This document shows positions 1 to 9,300 of a stretch of DNA of 64,000 nt, piece by piece. Source of the stretch: Sphingomonas arvum. Lineage in GTDB: Bacteria; Pseudomonadota; Alphaproteobacteria; Sphingomonadales; Sphingomonadaceae. The notes under the pieces were generated by a model that saw only the letters and a list, made by a program, of their open reading frames with translations, searched no databases and was not told the origin of the DNA. The translations under genes were made by a program, and so were the position numbers. Each line of letters begins with the position of its first letter. Within the stretch, counting starts at the first letter, position 1. The DNA is taken from positions 1-64,000 of the forward strand of contig NZ_JAPDOB010000001.1 of NCBI RefSeq assembly GCF_026013565.1, read 5' to 3'.

Positions 1-42
1 CGTTCTCGTCTCAAGGGCGCGCGTTCGCGTCCGACATGTTGG

Positions 43-470
<428 letters not shown>

Positions 471-812
471 GGCGTCTACGAACCCGGCCGCTTCCGGCCA
501 TCGCGTTACTTCGGCCCCCATTTTGGCATGACGCCGAGAAAGCACCAGTCCGACGAAGTGGATGTGACGGGCTCGATCAGCAAGGTTGGTGATCGGATGG
601 TCCGGACCGCGCCTTACGAGGCCGCGTGTGAGATGCTGACCCGGACGGTGCGCATGTGAGCGCTCGGGAGCTTGGCGATGGCGGTCGCTAGGCGCCGTTG
701 CGCCAAGAAGGCCCGCGTAGCACCGGCCTGCAAGTTGGAGGTCATGCTCCACTGCATGTGGGTCGATGGCACCGACTTCCGCTGGACCAGCGAGACAGCC
801 ACGATAGCATAA
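471..812 (+). pseudogene. IS110-family transposase, C-terminal remnant
   Basis: One plus-strand frame reads GRFRPSRYFGPHFGMTPRKH, then GSISKVGDRMVRTAPYEAA, then MAVARRRCAKKARVA, and ends HCMWVDGTDFRWT before a TAA at 810-812. This order matches the C-terminal part (Transposase_20) of IS110/IS116/IS902 transposases: RFR-S--VG-HFGLTP, then G-IS--GD-MVR--LYEAA, then a Lys/Arg-rich helix and MWVDGT-FRW. The frame is broken by a TGA at 657-659, and the N-terminal RuvC-like DEDD half is missing. I call it an inactive relic. No element ends could be found. Confidence 0.8.
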
Positions 813-847
813 GACGACGAAGACTTGGTGTGGCGAGCACAGCCGTC

Positions 848-964
848 ATGCCGGTTGTATCGGGCTACGCCGACATCGACGGCGTGGCCGCGGACCTGCC
901 GCGTCTGGCGAAGCCATTCCGCAAGACGGACCTTGCCGCCAAGCTGAGCGAGCTGAATGAAGCT
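848..964 (+). pseudogene. Response-regulator receiver domain fragment
   Basis: About 39 codons starting MPVVSGYADIDGVAADLPRL and continuing AKPFRKTDLAAKLSELNEA. They correspond to the last third of a CheY-like receiver domain, including the conserved Lys-Pro (KPF) of the phosphorylation switch. The closest match in the window is the C-terminus of the hybrid histidine kinase at 52686-55040 (VISGYAELDGIAVELPRL, TKPFRQAELASKI). The phospho-acceptor Asp and the N-terminal two thirds are absent, so it cannot be a working regulator. Its end overlaps by 2 nt the end of the next gene on the other strand. Confidence 0.7.
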
Positions 965-1487
965 AGCGCTTGCGGATGGTCATATGAGGCTGATGCTCCC
1001 CCCAGCTTGCGCCGCTCGTTGCATCAACCTTGCGCTTTCTTACTGCGGCGGCTCGGAGATCGCGCCGCATTCGGAGAACCCGGCGCGCCAGGTTGATCGT
1101 ACGCGTAAAACTCCAACCCATGAATATAACTAGAATGAAGAGCGTTACCGCTGCGAATTGCTGCCAGACCTGCAAAGAGGTCTTTCCACCAGTCTCCGGC
1201 TGAGCCGTCAGGCCAATCGCTGCAAACAGAATGCCCGTAGAAGCGAGCAGGTTGGAGCAGAACATGAGCGCGATACGGGAGAGGTAATAGTGGACGTCAA
1301 CCGCACATTGGTAAGCTTGCCGGTGGGCGATCAGGCGTCCTCTTCGCATCGCCGATGCGTAGGACGAGCTCCTTGCAAGTCGGACGAACCTCCAAGCGCG
1401 ACGCGTAGCTCTGAGAATAAAGAAAACTGCGCCCGCCAGCGCTAACGCGCTGACGATAGAAAAAGTCGTGAAAACGATTGAATTCAT
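963..1487 (-). CDS. Hypothetical integral membrane protein
   Basis: 174 aa, not recognised. Residues 1-26 form a hydrophobic N-terminal segment (SIVSALALAGAVFFILRA). Two more hydrophobic stretches follow at about 74-95 (YLSRIALMFCSNLLAST) and 108-130 (FAAVTLFILVIFMGWSF), with basic linkers (RRGRLIAHR, RRVLRMRRDLR) that suggest cytoplasmic loops. So it is probably an inner-membrane protein with three or four passes. Its ATG follows the TAA of the upstream ATPase gene with no gap, so the two are probably co-transcribed. Codon use is less GC-rich at third positions than in the core genes, which fits an accessory origin. Function unknown. Confidence 0.6.
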   Translation of the reverse strand: MNSIVFTTFSIVSALALAGAVFFILRATRRAWRFVRLARSSSYASAMRRGRLIAHRQAYQCAVDVHYYLSRIALMFCSNLLASTGILFAAIGLTAQPETGGKTSLQVWQQFAAVTLFILVIFMGWSFTRTINLARRVLRMRRDLRAAAVRKRKVDATSGASWGEHQPHMTIRKR

Positions 1488-2087
1488 TTAACTGCTTATC
1501 TTCATGCCCGGCGCACAGGCGCTCTGCGCTGGACGATGTCCCACGGTGCTTAGCCACTCTTTTGCAGCACGAGTTGATCTTAGTTCGTGCAGAACAATAT
1601 GGTCATACGCTGGAGAAAGCAGCAGGTCGCCGTATTCTCCGCGCTCCTGCACAGTACGATACAGCCGGCTGAGTCGCCGTCGCGTAGAGGCCCCCGTGCG
1701 AGCGCCAATCGGTCCGACAGATGCTGATGGCGCAGCCCTCCGACCTGACTTCTCAGCACGGCCGGTTACTTTCTGACTGAATCGACGCAAGAGGCGGTAC
1801 GCGACGAGTGGCAGCGGGTAATTCAGCCAAACCACCGCATCGGACCTTCGCCAGATCGAGTCCCGCACGCAGCGGTAATGGCCATCAATGATCCAGGCTT
1901 CCTGTCCTGCCAACGCACTCACGATGCTTATGAAGTCGGCCGTCGGAAGTGGCGATCCGTTCTCGCCGAGTCTGACTTGATCCAGTTCCCACAGCGGAAG
2001 GCCGAGCTGATCCGCCAGTTCACGGGCGAGATAAGTCTTTCCGCTACCGCTGGAACCCACAACCGAGACGCGCCGAGGACTAATCAT
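1488..2087 (-). CDS. P-loop ATPase/kinase (adenylate-kinase-like, FlaR-type)
   Basis: 199 aa from the ATG at 2087, chosen because AGGGA lies 9 nt upstream and the P-loop then falls at residues 11-18 (GSSGSGKT), the usual place. A GTG/ATG further out (2129) would add 14 unlikely residues. Other kinase-like features are LGLPLWELDQ, QEAWIIDGHY (LID or substrate region) and DAVVWLNYPL, a pattern seen in small AAA/adenylate-kinase-like proteins annotated as topology-modulation protein FlaR. The C-terminal third (RRRLSRLYRTVQERGEYGD) is basic. The substrate is not known. It forms a pair with the downstream membrane protein and diverges from the sulfotransferase gene. Confidence 0.7.
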   Translation of the reverse strand: MISPRRVSVVGSSGSGKTYLARELADQLGLPLWELDQVRLGENGSPLPTADFISIVSALAGQEAWIIDGHYRCVRDSIWRRSDAVVWLNYPLPLVAYRLLRRFSQKVTGRAEKSGRRAAPSASVGPIGARTGASTRRRLSRLYRTVQERGEYGDLLLSPAYDHIVLHELRSTRAAKEWLSTVGHRPAQSACAPGMKISS

Positions 2088-2109
2088 TTTAGAGTATCCC
2101 TGCCGTTGG

Positions 2110-2138
2110 TTTACATGATCGGCGATCACTGATAAACA
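2110..2138 (+). promoter_or_regulatory. Candidate sigma-70-type promoter for the sulfotransferase gene
   Basis: TTTACA (2110-2115), a 17-nt spacer and TAAACA (2133-2138), in the most AT-rich stretch of this neighbourhood, 57 nt before the start codon. The spacer holds GATCGGCGATC, a short inverted repeat. This is a sequence match only. Confidence 0.4.
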
Positions 2139-2194
2139 ATTATTTTACCAAGTAGTAGTGACGTCTGCAGCATCGATCGGGGGACCTCGACGTG

Positions 2195-3073
2195 ATGAGC
2201 AAGATTTCGCCCTCCCATCCAGACTTCATTTACATTGGAACCAGCAAGGCTGGTTCCACGTGGCACTTCAAGGTTTTGTCGTGGCACCCAGAGATCTACA
2301 TGTATCCTGGAAAGGACTTGGGCTTCTTCTCTGGTCATTTTGAAAAAGGGCGGGAGTGGTACCTCAACCAATTTAAGCCCAAGCCACCGCAGACTGTTGT
2401 TGGTGAAGTTTCGCATACATATTTAGTGCATCCCGATGCGCCCCGACGAATTGCTCAACATCTTCCTCATTTGAAGATGCTTATCTGTTTGCGCGATCCG
2501 GTTCAGCGCACCTTTTCCGACTACCTTGATGGGGTCAAAAACGGGAAGTTCACTGAGTCCTTCGAGGCAGAACTTGCGCGCAATCCGGGCCTCATCGATC
2601 GCAGTCGCTACGGCACCCACTTTCAGCGTTACCTCCAGAGATTTGAGCGCAGCCAATTTCACATCGGTTGCTTCGACGAGCTTGCGACCGCTCCGCGTCA
2701 ATATGCTCAACGCATGTACCAATTCCTCGGCGTCGATGCTCTGGAGATCCCGGGGGAGCTGACCAGGAAAGTCCTTCCTGCGGGCGAGGCACGCTCGGCC
2801 GTTTTGGCCGAGACAGCGAAACGCCTTTCACGATTCGCACGGCGGACAGGCCTGGATGCGGTGCGCGGAAGAATGAAGACCTCCGAGTTTGTTCGAAATG
2901 TGCTGTATCGCCCCTTCGACGGCAGCTCTCGCCCGAGAATGGAGCGTGCGACCGAAGTACGTCTGCGAGATCTTTTTGCGGAGGAGGTGCAGCTTTTCGA
3001 CGAGCTCGCCGGAACGGATCTCTCAGCTAAGTGGAACTACTGGCCTATTTCCGACAGACGGCTGACCGCCTGA
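2195..3073 (+). CDS. Sulfotransferase family protein
   Basis: 292 aa from ATG 2195 (a GTG at 2192 in the same frame is equally placed after GGGGGA). It should transfer a sulfuryl group from PAPS to a carbohydrate or other acceptor. The 5'-phosphosulfate loop is at residues 14-23 (IGTSKAGSTW, with Lys18) and the 3'-phosphate motif is LICLRDPVQRTFSDY near 90-105; both are hallmarks of Sulfotransfer_1/3 enzymes. The C-terminal part (RLRDLFAEEVQLFDEL, ending KWNYW) matches bacterial heparan-sulfotransferase-like proteins. There is no membrane anchor. No PAPS synthesis or polysaccharide genes are nearby. Codon choice is markedly less GC3-rich than in the core genes, pointing to acquisition by transfer. 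The acceptor cannot be inferred. Confidence 0.85.
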   Translation: MSKISPSHPDFIYIGTSKAGSTWHFKVLSWHPEIYMYPGKDLGFFSGHFEKGREWYLNQFKPKPPQTVVGEVSHTYLVHPDAPRRIAQHLPHLKMLICLRDPVQRTFSDYLDGVKNGKFTESFEAELARNPGLIDRSRYGTHFQRYLQRFERSQFHIGCFDELATAPRQYAQRMYQFLGVDALEIPGELTRKVLPAGEARSAVLAETAKRLSRFARRTGLDAVRGRMKTSEFVRNVLYRPFDGSSRPRMERATEVRLRDLFAEEVQLFDELAGTDLSAKWNYWPISDRRLTA

Positions 3074-3087
3074 GGTCTCCTGCAGGA

Positions 3088-3107
3088 CGGGTGAACTTGC
3101 TCACCCG
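3088..3107. terminator. Hairpin in the gap between convergent genes
   Basis: CGGGTGA (3088-3094), loop ACTTGC, TCACCCG (3101-3107): a perfect 7-bp stem in the 175-bp gap between the sulfotransferase and the CHAT protease genes. There is no T-tract on either side, so it is at best an imperfect bidirectional terminator. Nothing else is visible in this gap. Confidence 0.35.
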
Positions 3108-3248
3108 AACGGTGGGCGGCAGCCTCATTCCTTCTGCTTGATTCCTGGCCTTACCGACGATTGCGGGCGGCGACTGGATCCCTCGATCCGCGCTCGTCCG
3201 ATGTCCCTGAGATCATGCCGTAAAGCCATACCTCGCGCTCGCGGGGCG

Positions 3249-6200
3249 TTATCCGCCGCGTCGGCCCGCCGGGCCAGCCGCGAAAACCGGTGCATTCGTT
3301 GTCAGCAGCGGCTTGGCGCCGTCCCCGAGGATGATGAATGCCGCCCAATAGAAGGGATGGCTGGTCCTGGCATCGTCCATCAGTCCGCGTTGCGCGTCGG
3401 CCAGCGCCGCCGCGACCGGTTGGTTGGGACGCGCACCGAGCAGGCCACCGATCAGCCGCCTCGTGGAGCCATAAGTATCCGGCACCGGCCAGTGGCTGGC
3501 CACGACCGAACGCGCGCCGGCGCCCACGAAAGCGCGCACCAGACCATCAAGCGCGTAATTGCCGCCCGAGCTCAGCCCCGCCTCCCGGCTGGCTGCGACC
3601 GTGGCGAGCCCGGCGGTGTCGCAGGCCGAGAGCACCACCAGGTCGGCGTCGAGTTTCAGGTCGAATATCTCGCGAAAACTGAGCAGCCCGTCCGAGCCAG
3701 CGGGACCGAACGAGGTCAGCAGGGCGGGTCGCGGCGGACAGTCGGGCCGCGGCGCGGCGACCAGCCCGTGGGTCGCGAAGTGCAGCACGCGAAACTCGCC
3801 AAGCTCGCGATTTGTGAGCAGCGCCGCGTCGTTGAACGCGCTCCCGGTGATCAACTGGCTGCGCTGCGGGCCGAACCGTTGCTCGGCGACCTTGAGCTCC
3901 GCGGCCGAGATGGGCGCCTGCCAGGCGGCCAGCGGCCATTCGCATCCATCGCTGCCGGCGATCACCGGGCGCTGGTTCGGGACGGCGTTATTTCCGAGCC
4001 CGAGGTAGAGCCGGCGCGCCCGGCTCGGCGGTACGGCGCGGACATCGAGAAAGCTGCGGGCGCTGACCGCCGTCGAGATTTCGCGCGCCCGTCCCAGCCA
4101 GGCGATGCCGCGGAGGTCATACGGGTCGGCGCCGGGGCGCTTCTGCCGGGCAAGATAGTCATCGACGCCGCGCTGGTCGGTCACCAATACCGCCAGTGGC
4201 AGCTGCAGCAGGGCGCCATCGGGTTCCACGATGAGGTGGCGTACTCCGGCCAGCTGTGATTGGATCGGAGCCATCAGGCCGACATAAAGTTGCCGCGCCC
4301 GGACGATGTCGAACGGGTCTGTCACGACCTCGCCCTGGTCGGAGCGGGCGATGCTGTCGCGCAGAGAGCGGACCTCCGTCGCCAGCCGGTCGCGATCGAG
4401 GGCGGTACGATAGATCCGTGCATCGGCCGGGGTAACGAACAGGGCGTAGCTGGCCTCCGCCGTGTCGATCAGCTGCCAATAGGCTTCTCCCACCCGCAAC
4501 TGATGCCGAAGGTCGGCGAGGTCGACCAGTGAGCGGCTTAGCGTCTGATACCTTGGGTAAGCGGCGAGGCGCCCCTGCAGGCCGGTCTGCTCCGCGCGCA
4601 ATGCCGCCAGGTTCTGCTCGAGGGCCACGGCGGTGTCTCGGGTAACGGCGGTCTGCTCGGCCAGAGCCTTGAGGTCGGCCAACTCGCCCTCCGTTCGCGC
4701 GATCTCCCGCATGCGAGCAAGGGACAGGCGAAACAGCGCGCTCGCCTCGTCGCTGCCTTCGGAGAATTGCCTGGCAAGGATCGCCTGGGTCTGGGCCACG
4801 CCCGGCCGCTGGCGGGCCTGCGCTGCGGCAAAGGCGTCGGCTGCGGCTTGCGCGTCGCCGCTGCGAGCAAGGATGGCGAAATAAGGAGCAAGCAGCCCGC
4901 GTAGTGTCGAGCCGCCATCGGGCACCTCGGCGCTTTCGGCGACCACGCCTCGGAACAGCGTTCGGGCGCCCGCCTCGTCGCCGGTGCGGGCGAGCAGCGC
5001 CGCCTTGCGCGCGCGCGCCGACAGGACGGCCGGGGATTGCGGCAGCGCCTGTGCCAGCAGGTCGGTGGCCTTGTCGAACGCCGCGATCGCGCCGGCGCGG
5101 TCGCCGCGGTGCTCCAGTACCAGCGCCTGTTCCATGCCGATGTCGGCCAGCAGCCAGGCGGCGGAGGTCACCTTGCCGTGGCGGACGGCGCGGATCTGCC
5201 CGGCGGCGCGGCGGAGCGCGGCTTCGGCCTCCGCCAGCTTGCCCCACTGGCGCAGCACGTTGCCGCGGATGGCGAGCGCCTGCGCGTCCAGGATGGCGGC
5301 CCGCTCCGCAGGGGTCAGCTGGCTGTCGAGCGCGCGCAGACGGCGCGCTTCGTCGCTGCCGCTGTTGATCTCGAGCGAGAGCGGCTCGTTGATCAAGCCT
5401 CGGCGCAGCGCATCGCGATCGGCCTCCTGGCTGCTGTCCGGCACGGGCGCGGCCAGCGCGGCTAGCGCCCGGTCCGGCTGACGGACGTTCAGGGCTGCAA
5501 GGGCGCGGTAGTTGCGCAGCAGCCGCAGCAGCACGCCGTCACGCGGGCTGATCAATGTTTGGGCACCATCAAACAAGGCCGTTGCGGCCGGGTCGTTCCC
5601 CAAGTTGGATTGCTGCAACCCCTGGTTGGCAAGGGCGTCAGCCCGGGTCACCGCGTCGCCGCGGCTGCTCGCCACTGCATCAAAGAACTCGGCAGATTCG
5701 GCGAACCGGCCGCCATTGTTACGCAGATAGCCTTCGGTGCGGGCGCTCCCGGCGGTAAGCGCGCCGGCCTGAACCCGCGCGAAGGCGGCAGGATCGCTGA
5801 CCATGGTGGCGGCGACCTTGACCGTGCCGGGCTGCTGCCGGTCGGCGACGAGGCTTGTCAGGGCGAGGCGGAGTACGCTGTCGTAGCCGGCCAGGCCCTC
5901 GACGGCGTAGGTGGTGGGGCCGCGCCGGACCAGGTAACGGCGGAAATCGAGGCCGCTTGAGTTTCGGCAGCCGAGCGCCCGGACGGTGCCGACGCCGGAC
6001 ACGCTGTCCATGTGCTCCGCCTCGCAGCGCTGACCGGCTGCAAGTCCGCGCAGGTCGAGCTTCCCGCGCACTGCCACTGCCGAGCCCACCGGAGCCGCCG
6101 CATCGCGGCAGGTGAGGTCGTAGGCGCGGTCGAACATTCCGCCGAGCCGCGGGTCGAGCGAGCGGAACTGGGCGGTGCACAGCACGCCATCCGATCCGAT

Positions 6201-6323
6201 CCGCCAGCTGTTGCGGGTCGACAGGACGTCGGTGAGAGCGGCGGGAGCGGGGAGCGCGCTGCCAAGCGTCGCGGCACAGGCGAGGGCGAGGGCGACGGCG
6301 AACTGGCGGATGCGACCGATCAT
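3249..6323 (-). CDS. Exported TPR-CHAT (caspase-like) protease
   Basis: 1024 aa. Residues 1-29 look like a Sec signal peptide (RIRQFAVALALACAATLG, then LPAPAA), so the protein should leave the cytoplasm. Residues about 190-560 are Ala-rich helical repeats of TPR type (for example ADALANQGLQQSNLGNDPAA, LAEAEAALRRAAGQIR). The C-terminal ~330 residues are a CHAT domain (clan CD, caspase/separase fold) with the catalytic pair in canonical settings: His852 in HFATHG and Cys901 in LSACDT, followed by LVRAFVGAGARSVVASHW and HPFYWAAFIILGD. It is the last gene of the TPS operon; its ATG overlaps the tpsA stop (ATGA) and has GGAGAGG upstream. Likely substrate: the co-encoded TpsA or another envelope protein (inference). 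Confidence 0.9.
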   Translation of the reverse strand: MIGRIRQFAVALALACAATLGSALPAPAALTDVLSTRNSWRIGSDGVLCTAQFRSLDPRLGGMFDRAYDLTCRDAAAPVGSAVAVRGKLDLRGLAAGQRCEAEHMDSVSGVGTVRALGCRNSSGLDFRRYLVRRGPTTYAVEGLAGYDSVLRLALTSLVADRQQPGTVKVAATMVSDPAAFARVQAGALTAGSARTEGYLRNNGGRFAESAEFFDAVASSRGDAVTRADALANQGLQQSNLGNDPAATALFDGAQTLISPRDGVLLRLLRNYRALAALNVRQPDRALAALAAPVPDSSQEADRDALRRGLINEPLSLEINSGSDEARRLRALDSQLTPAERAAILDAQALAIRGNVLRQWGKLAEAEAALRRAAGQIRAVRHGKVTSAAWLLADIGMEQALVLEHRGDRAGAIAAFDKATDLLAQALPQSPAVLSARARKAALLARTGDEAGARTLFRGVVAESAEVPDGGSTLRGLLAPYFAILARSGDAQAAADAFAAAQARQRPGVAQTQAILARQFSEGSDEASALFRLSLARMREIARTEGELADLKALAEQTAVTRDTAVALEQNLAALRAEQTGLQGRLAAYPRYQTLSRSLVDLADLRHQLRVGEAYWQLIDTAEASYALFVTPADARIYRTALDRDRLATEVRSLRDSIARSDQGEVVTDPFDIVRARQLYVGLMAPIQSQLAGVRHLIVEPDGALLQLPLAVLVTDQRGVDDYLARQKRPGADPYDLRGIAWLGRAREISTAVSARSFLDVRAVPPSRARRLYLGLGNNAVPNQRPVIAGSDGCEWPLAAWQAPISAAELKVAEQRFGPQRSQLITGSAFNDAALLTNRELGEFRVLHFATHGLVAAPRPDCPPRPALLTSFGPAGSDGLLSFREIFDLKLDADLVVLSACDTAGLATVAASREAGLSSGGNYALDGLVRAFVGAGARSVVASHWPVPDTYGSTRRLIGGLLGARPNQPVAAALADAQRGLMDDARTSHPFYWAAFIILGDGAKPLLTTNAPVFAAGPAGRRGG

Positions 6324-9300
6324 TGGCCCTCTCCCGGCGCGCTCATGAGGGCCGGATTGCCGCTGCCGGACACGGGTTCCTCGACCTCCCCTTCGTCGTC
6401 CAGTTCCTTGTCCATCAGCCCCGTGATGAAGATGTCGGCGAGCGGCGGCGGGGTGAACAGCAGGATGTCCGGAGCGCGCAGCGGCACGGGAGCACAGGAC
6501 ACCACGCTAAGCAGGCAGCCGTTGACGCTGCTGTTGGCGGTATATTGCGCGGCCGCGAAGCCGGGCGCGCCGGTCACCGCGGACCAGACGGCGAAGCCGG
6601 TCGCAGGTTCGCCCGGGCCCACGATCTGTCCGTTGACGATCAGCTCGATCGGGCTCGCGCCCTGGCTCGAGCGGGTTACCAGTTCGGCATCACCGGCGAG
6701 CACGCCGGCGGGAAGGTCGCGCGTGCCGCTATTCTGGACTAGCACCTGCAGGGGATCGTGGACCAGAATGCTGCCCGCACGAAGCAGCCCGTCAGGCCGC
6801 GGCGTGGTGGTCGGCGCCGCCAGATCCGCCTCACGCCCGCTGTGATTCGGGTCGGCCGCCAGCCGATCGAGGATCGCGCCTTCTGCCGCGAACACCCGGT
6901 CGGCAGCGATGTCGAGCGTGCCGCTGAGCGCCGCGCCCGAGCCGGTGAGCGACACTGCGCCCGTGGCGGCATCCAGCTGGAACTCGCGGGCGGAGAAGGC
7001 AACCGCCTGCCCGGCGCCGAAGCCGGTGGCGTCGAGCAGGCCCGTCACCGCGACCATGCCGGCCCGGGTCCCGCCGGTGGTGCCAATCTGCAGCGTACCC
7101 GAACTGCCCAGCTGGGTGCCCGCGACCGACAGTTTGCCGACCACCACGTCACGCGCCGCCGTGGTATCGGCGCGCCCGCCAAGCAGGATGCTTGCCCCCC
7201 GCAGCCGGGCGAACTCGGCATTGTCGAGCAGGTAGCCGCTGCCGGTGAGCCCATCACCGATCAGCATCTGGGTCCCATTGCTCGACTGCAGCTGCAGCGT
7301 ACCGGGGGCGGCCAGCCGCCCGGTCGCGAGCACCGCCATGTCGTTCGAGGTCAATTCGATCGTGGGGGCGGACCATGCCCCGCCGATGGTCAGCGTCCCA
7401 CCGGCGCCGAACCGCGCGAGTTGGCTTGCAGTGACGTCGCCTTCGAAGCTCGCGTCGCCGACACTGGCGCCGGTCAGGCGCTGGGTGCTGACGGCGCCGC
7501 TGACCGTCACGTCACCGCCTGCCGCAACCGGCGTGGCGCCCGCGACCGCCGCGAAATCGAAGCCGTCCGGCGCACCCGCGTTCGCCGCCATCGCATAGCC
7601 ACCGACTAGCAGGGGATTGGGTCCGGAGTTCAGCGAACCGGCCGCGATGTTGCCGTTGGCCAGCAGCACCAGCGAGCCCGCGGCCGAGACATCGCCGACG
7701 TTCAGCGCTCCGCCGCTCAGCAGGGCCAGCGAGTTGGCCGAGGTCACGGCGCCCGCGCCGAGCGGCCCGCCCGCGCGCACCACCAAATTGGCGCCGTTGC
7801 CGCTGGCAAGCGCGCCCAGGCTGACGCTGCCGCCCGCAAGCACGGACAGGGCGGCATTGGAACGAAGGGCCCCGGCCGTGAGGCTGCCGCCACTGGCAAG
7901 CGACAGCGGCCCGGCTGTCACGGTGACGCTGCCGACCTGCAGGTCGGTGCCGGAACCGATTACCGCGCCTTGCGCCGCCGAGATGCTCTTGGCCATGAAG
8001 CCTTCGCCCGCCGCCGCCCGGAAGTGACCGGTAGTGACGGTCCCAAGCTCGATCGCGCGGCCGTTGGGCGTGGCCTGTGCCGGGGCGAGCACCGCACCCA
8101 CATCATAGGCATCGCTGCCAACGGTTCCGCCCAGCCCAGCCAAGTCATTGCCGCCGACCAGCAGCTGGCCGGCGGCCGGCGTCGACAGGTCGCCAGCGAT
8201 GACGGCGCCGCGCGCCAGCAATACGGCGCTCGAAGCGCTAACGTTGCCGGTCGTCAGGTCGCCATTACTTACCAGCACGGCATTCCCGCTCGACGCGGCA
8301 TCACCGGCGGTGACGGTGGTCCCGGACGAAATGATGAGGTCGTGGCTGCCGCTGCCGGTGGTCGAAACGTGTTGCAGCGAGATGGCGCCGGGACTGCTCG
8401 CCGTCAGCCTGCCAGCCGCCGACAGGTCGCCGCCGCTGATCCCGCCCGCACTGCTAAGCAGGTGCAGCGTGGCGCCGCTGACGGCATTGCTCAGCCCGAT
8501 CGCGCCTGCCGCCGTCACCTGCAAGGGACCGCCCGAGCGGAGATTGCGGGTGGTGATCCCGGCCATGTCGCTGCCCAGGGTCAGCGCGCCTGCCGCGTCG
8601 ACGTCGTACAGCGCCATCGAACCGGGCGACTGCACCGCGAAATCGTTCAGCGACCGGATGTTGGCGGTGACGACCAGCGCGTTCCCGGTCATGATCGACC
8701 AACTGCCCGCCGTGTAGGTGCCGGGGTCGGGCGGAGCCGCCCGGGCCGGGTTGGCGACGAAGGTGGGCGCCGCCAGCGCGATGCTGGCCGCATCGAGGTT
8801 GCCGCCGTTGCCGCTGGTCACCGCCAGCGCACTGCTCGTTGAGAAGGAGAAGGCGCGGTCGATCACCACCGCTCCGCTCGCGACGGAGACCAGGTCCGGC
8901 ACCGCCCCTGCGCCGATCGCATCCGCCCGAATGTCGAAACTGGCCGAGCCGAGCTGGCCGTCGCTGTTCGTGAACTGGAACAGGTTACCGCCCAGCGATC
9001 GGCTGAGCCCGCGGACCGCGCCGTTGCCGCCAACCGCGCTTGCGCTCGCGACCAGGTTGCTGGTGCTCAGAGTGCCGCGCTGCTCCGGTTTGGCCTCTCG
9101 GCCGCTCACCAGCACCGCTACCTGCCGCTCACCGCCGCCGATCAGCGCATCGCCGCCGTCGCCGTCCGCCACGGCATTCGCCCCGCGCCCACCGTCTCCG
9201 CCAGTGGCATCGGCGGTGAGCCGCGCGACATCAACAGTAACGGGCGAACCGCCCACCAGCAGGGCGGCCATGCCGTTGCGGGCATCGCCGCCGTGGCCGC

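Noticed and set aside
698-1096. 132-codon plus-strand gene
   Set aside because: Only codons 51-89 resemble a protein family (receiver end); the first part is a shadow frame of the IS110 relic and the last is antisense to the membrane protein gene.
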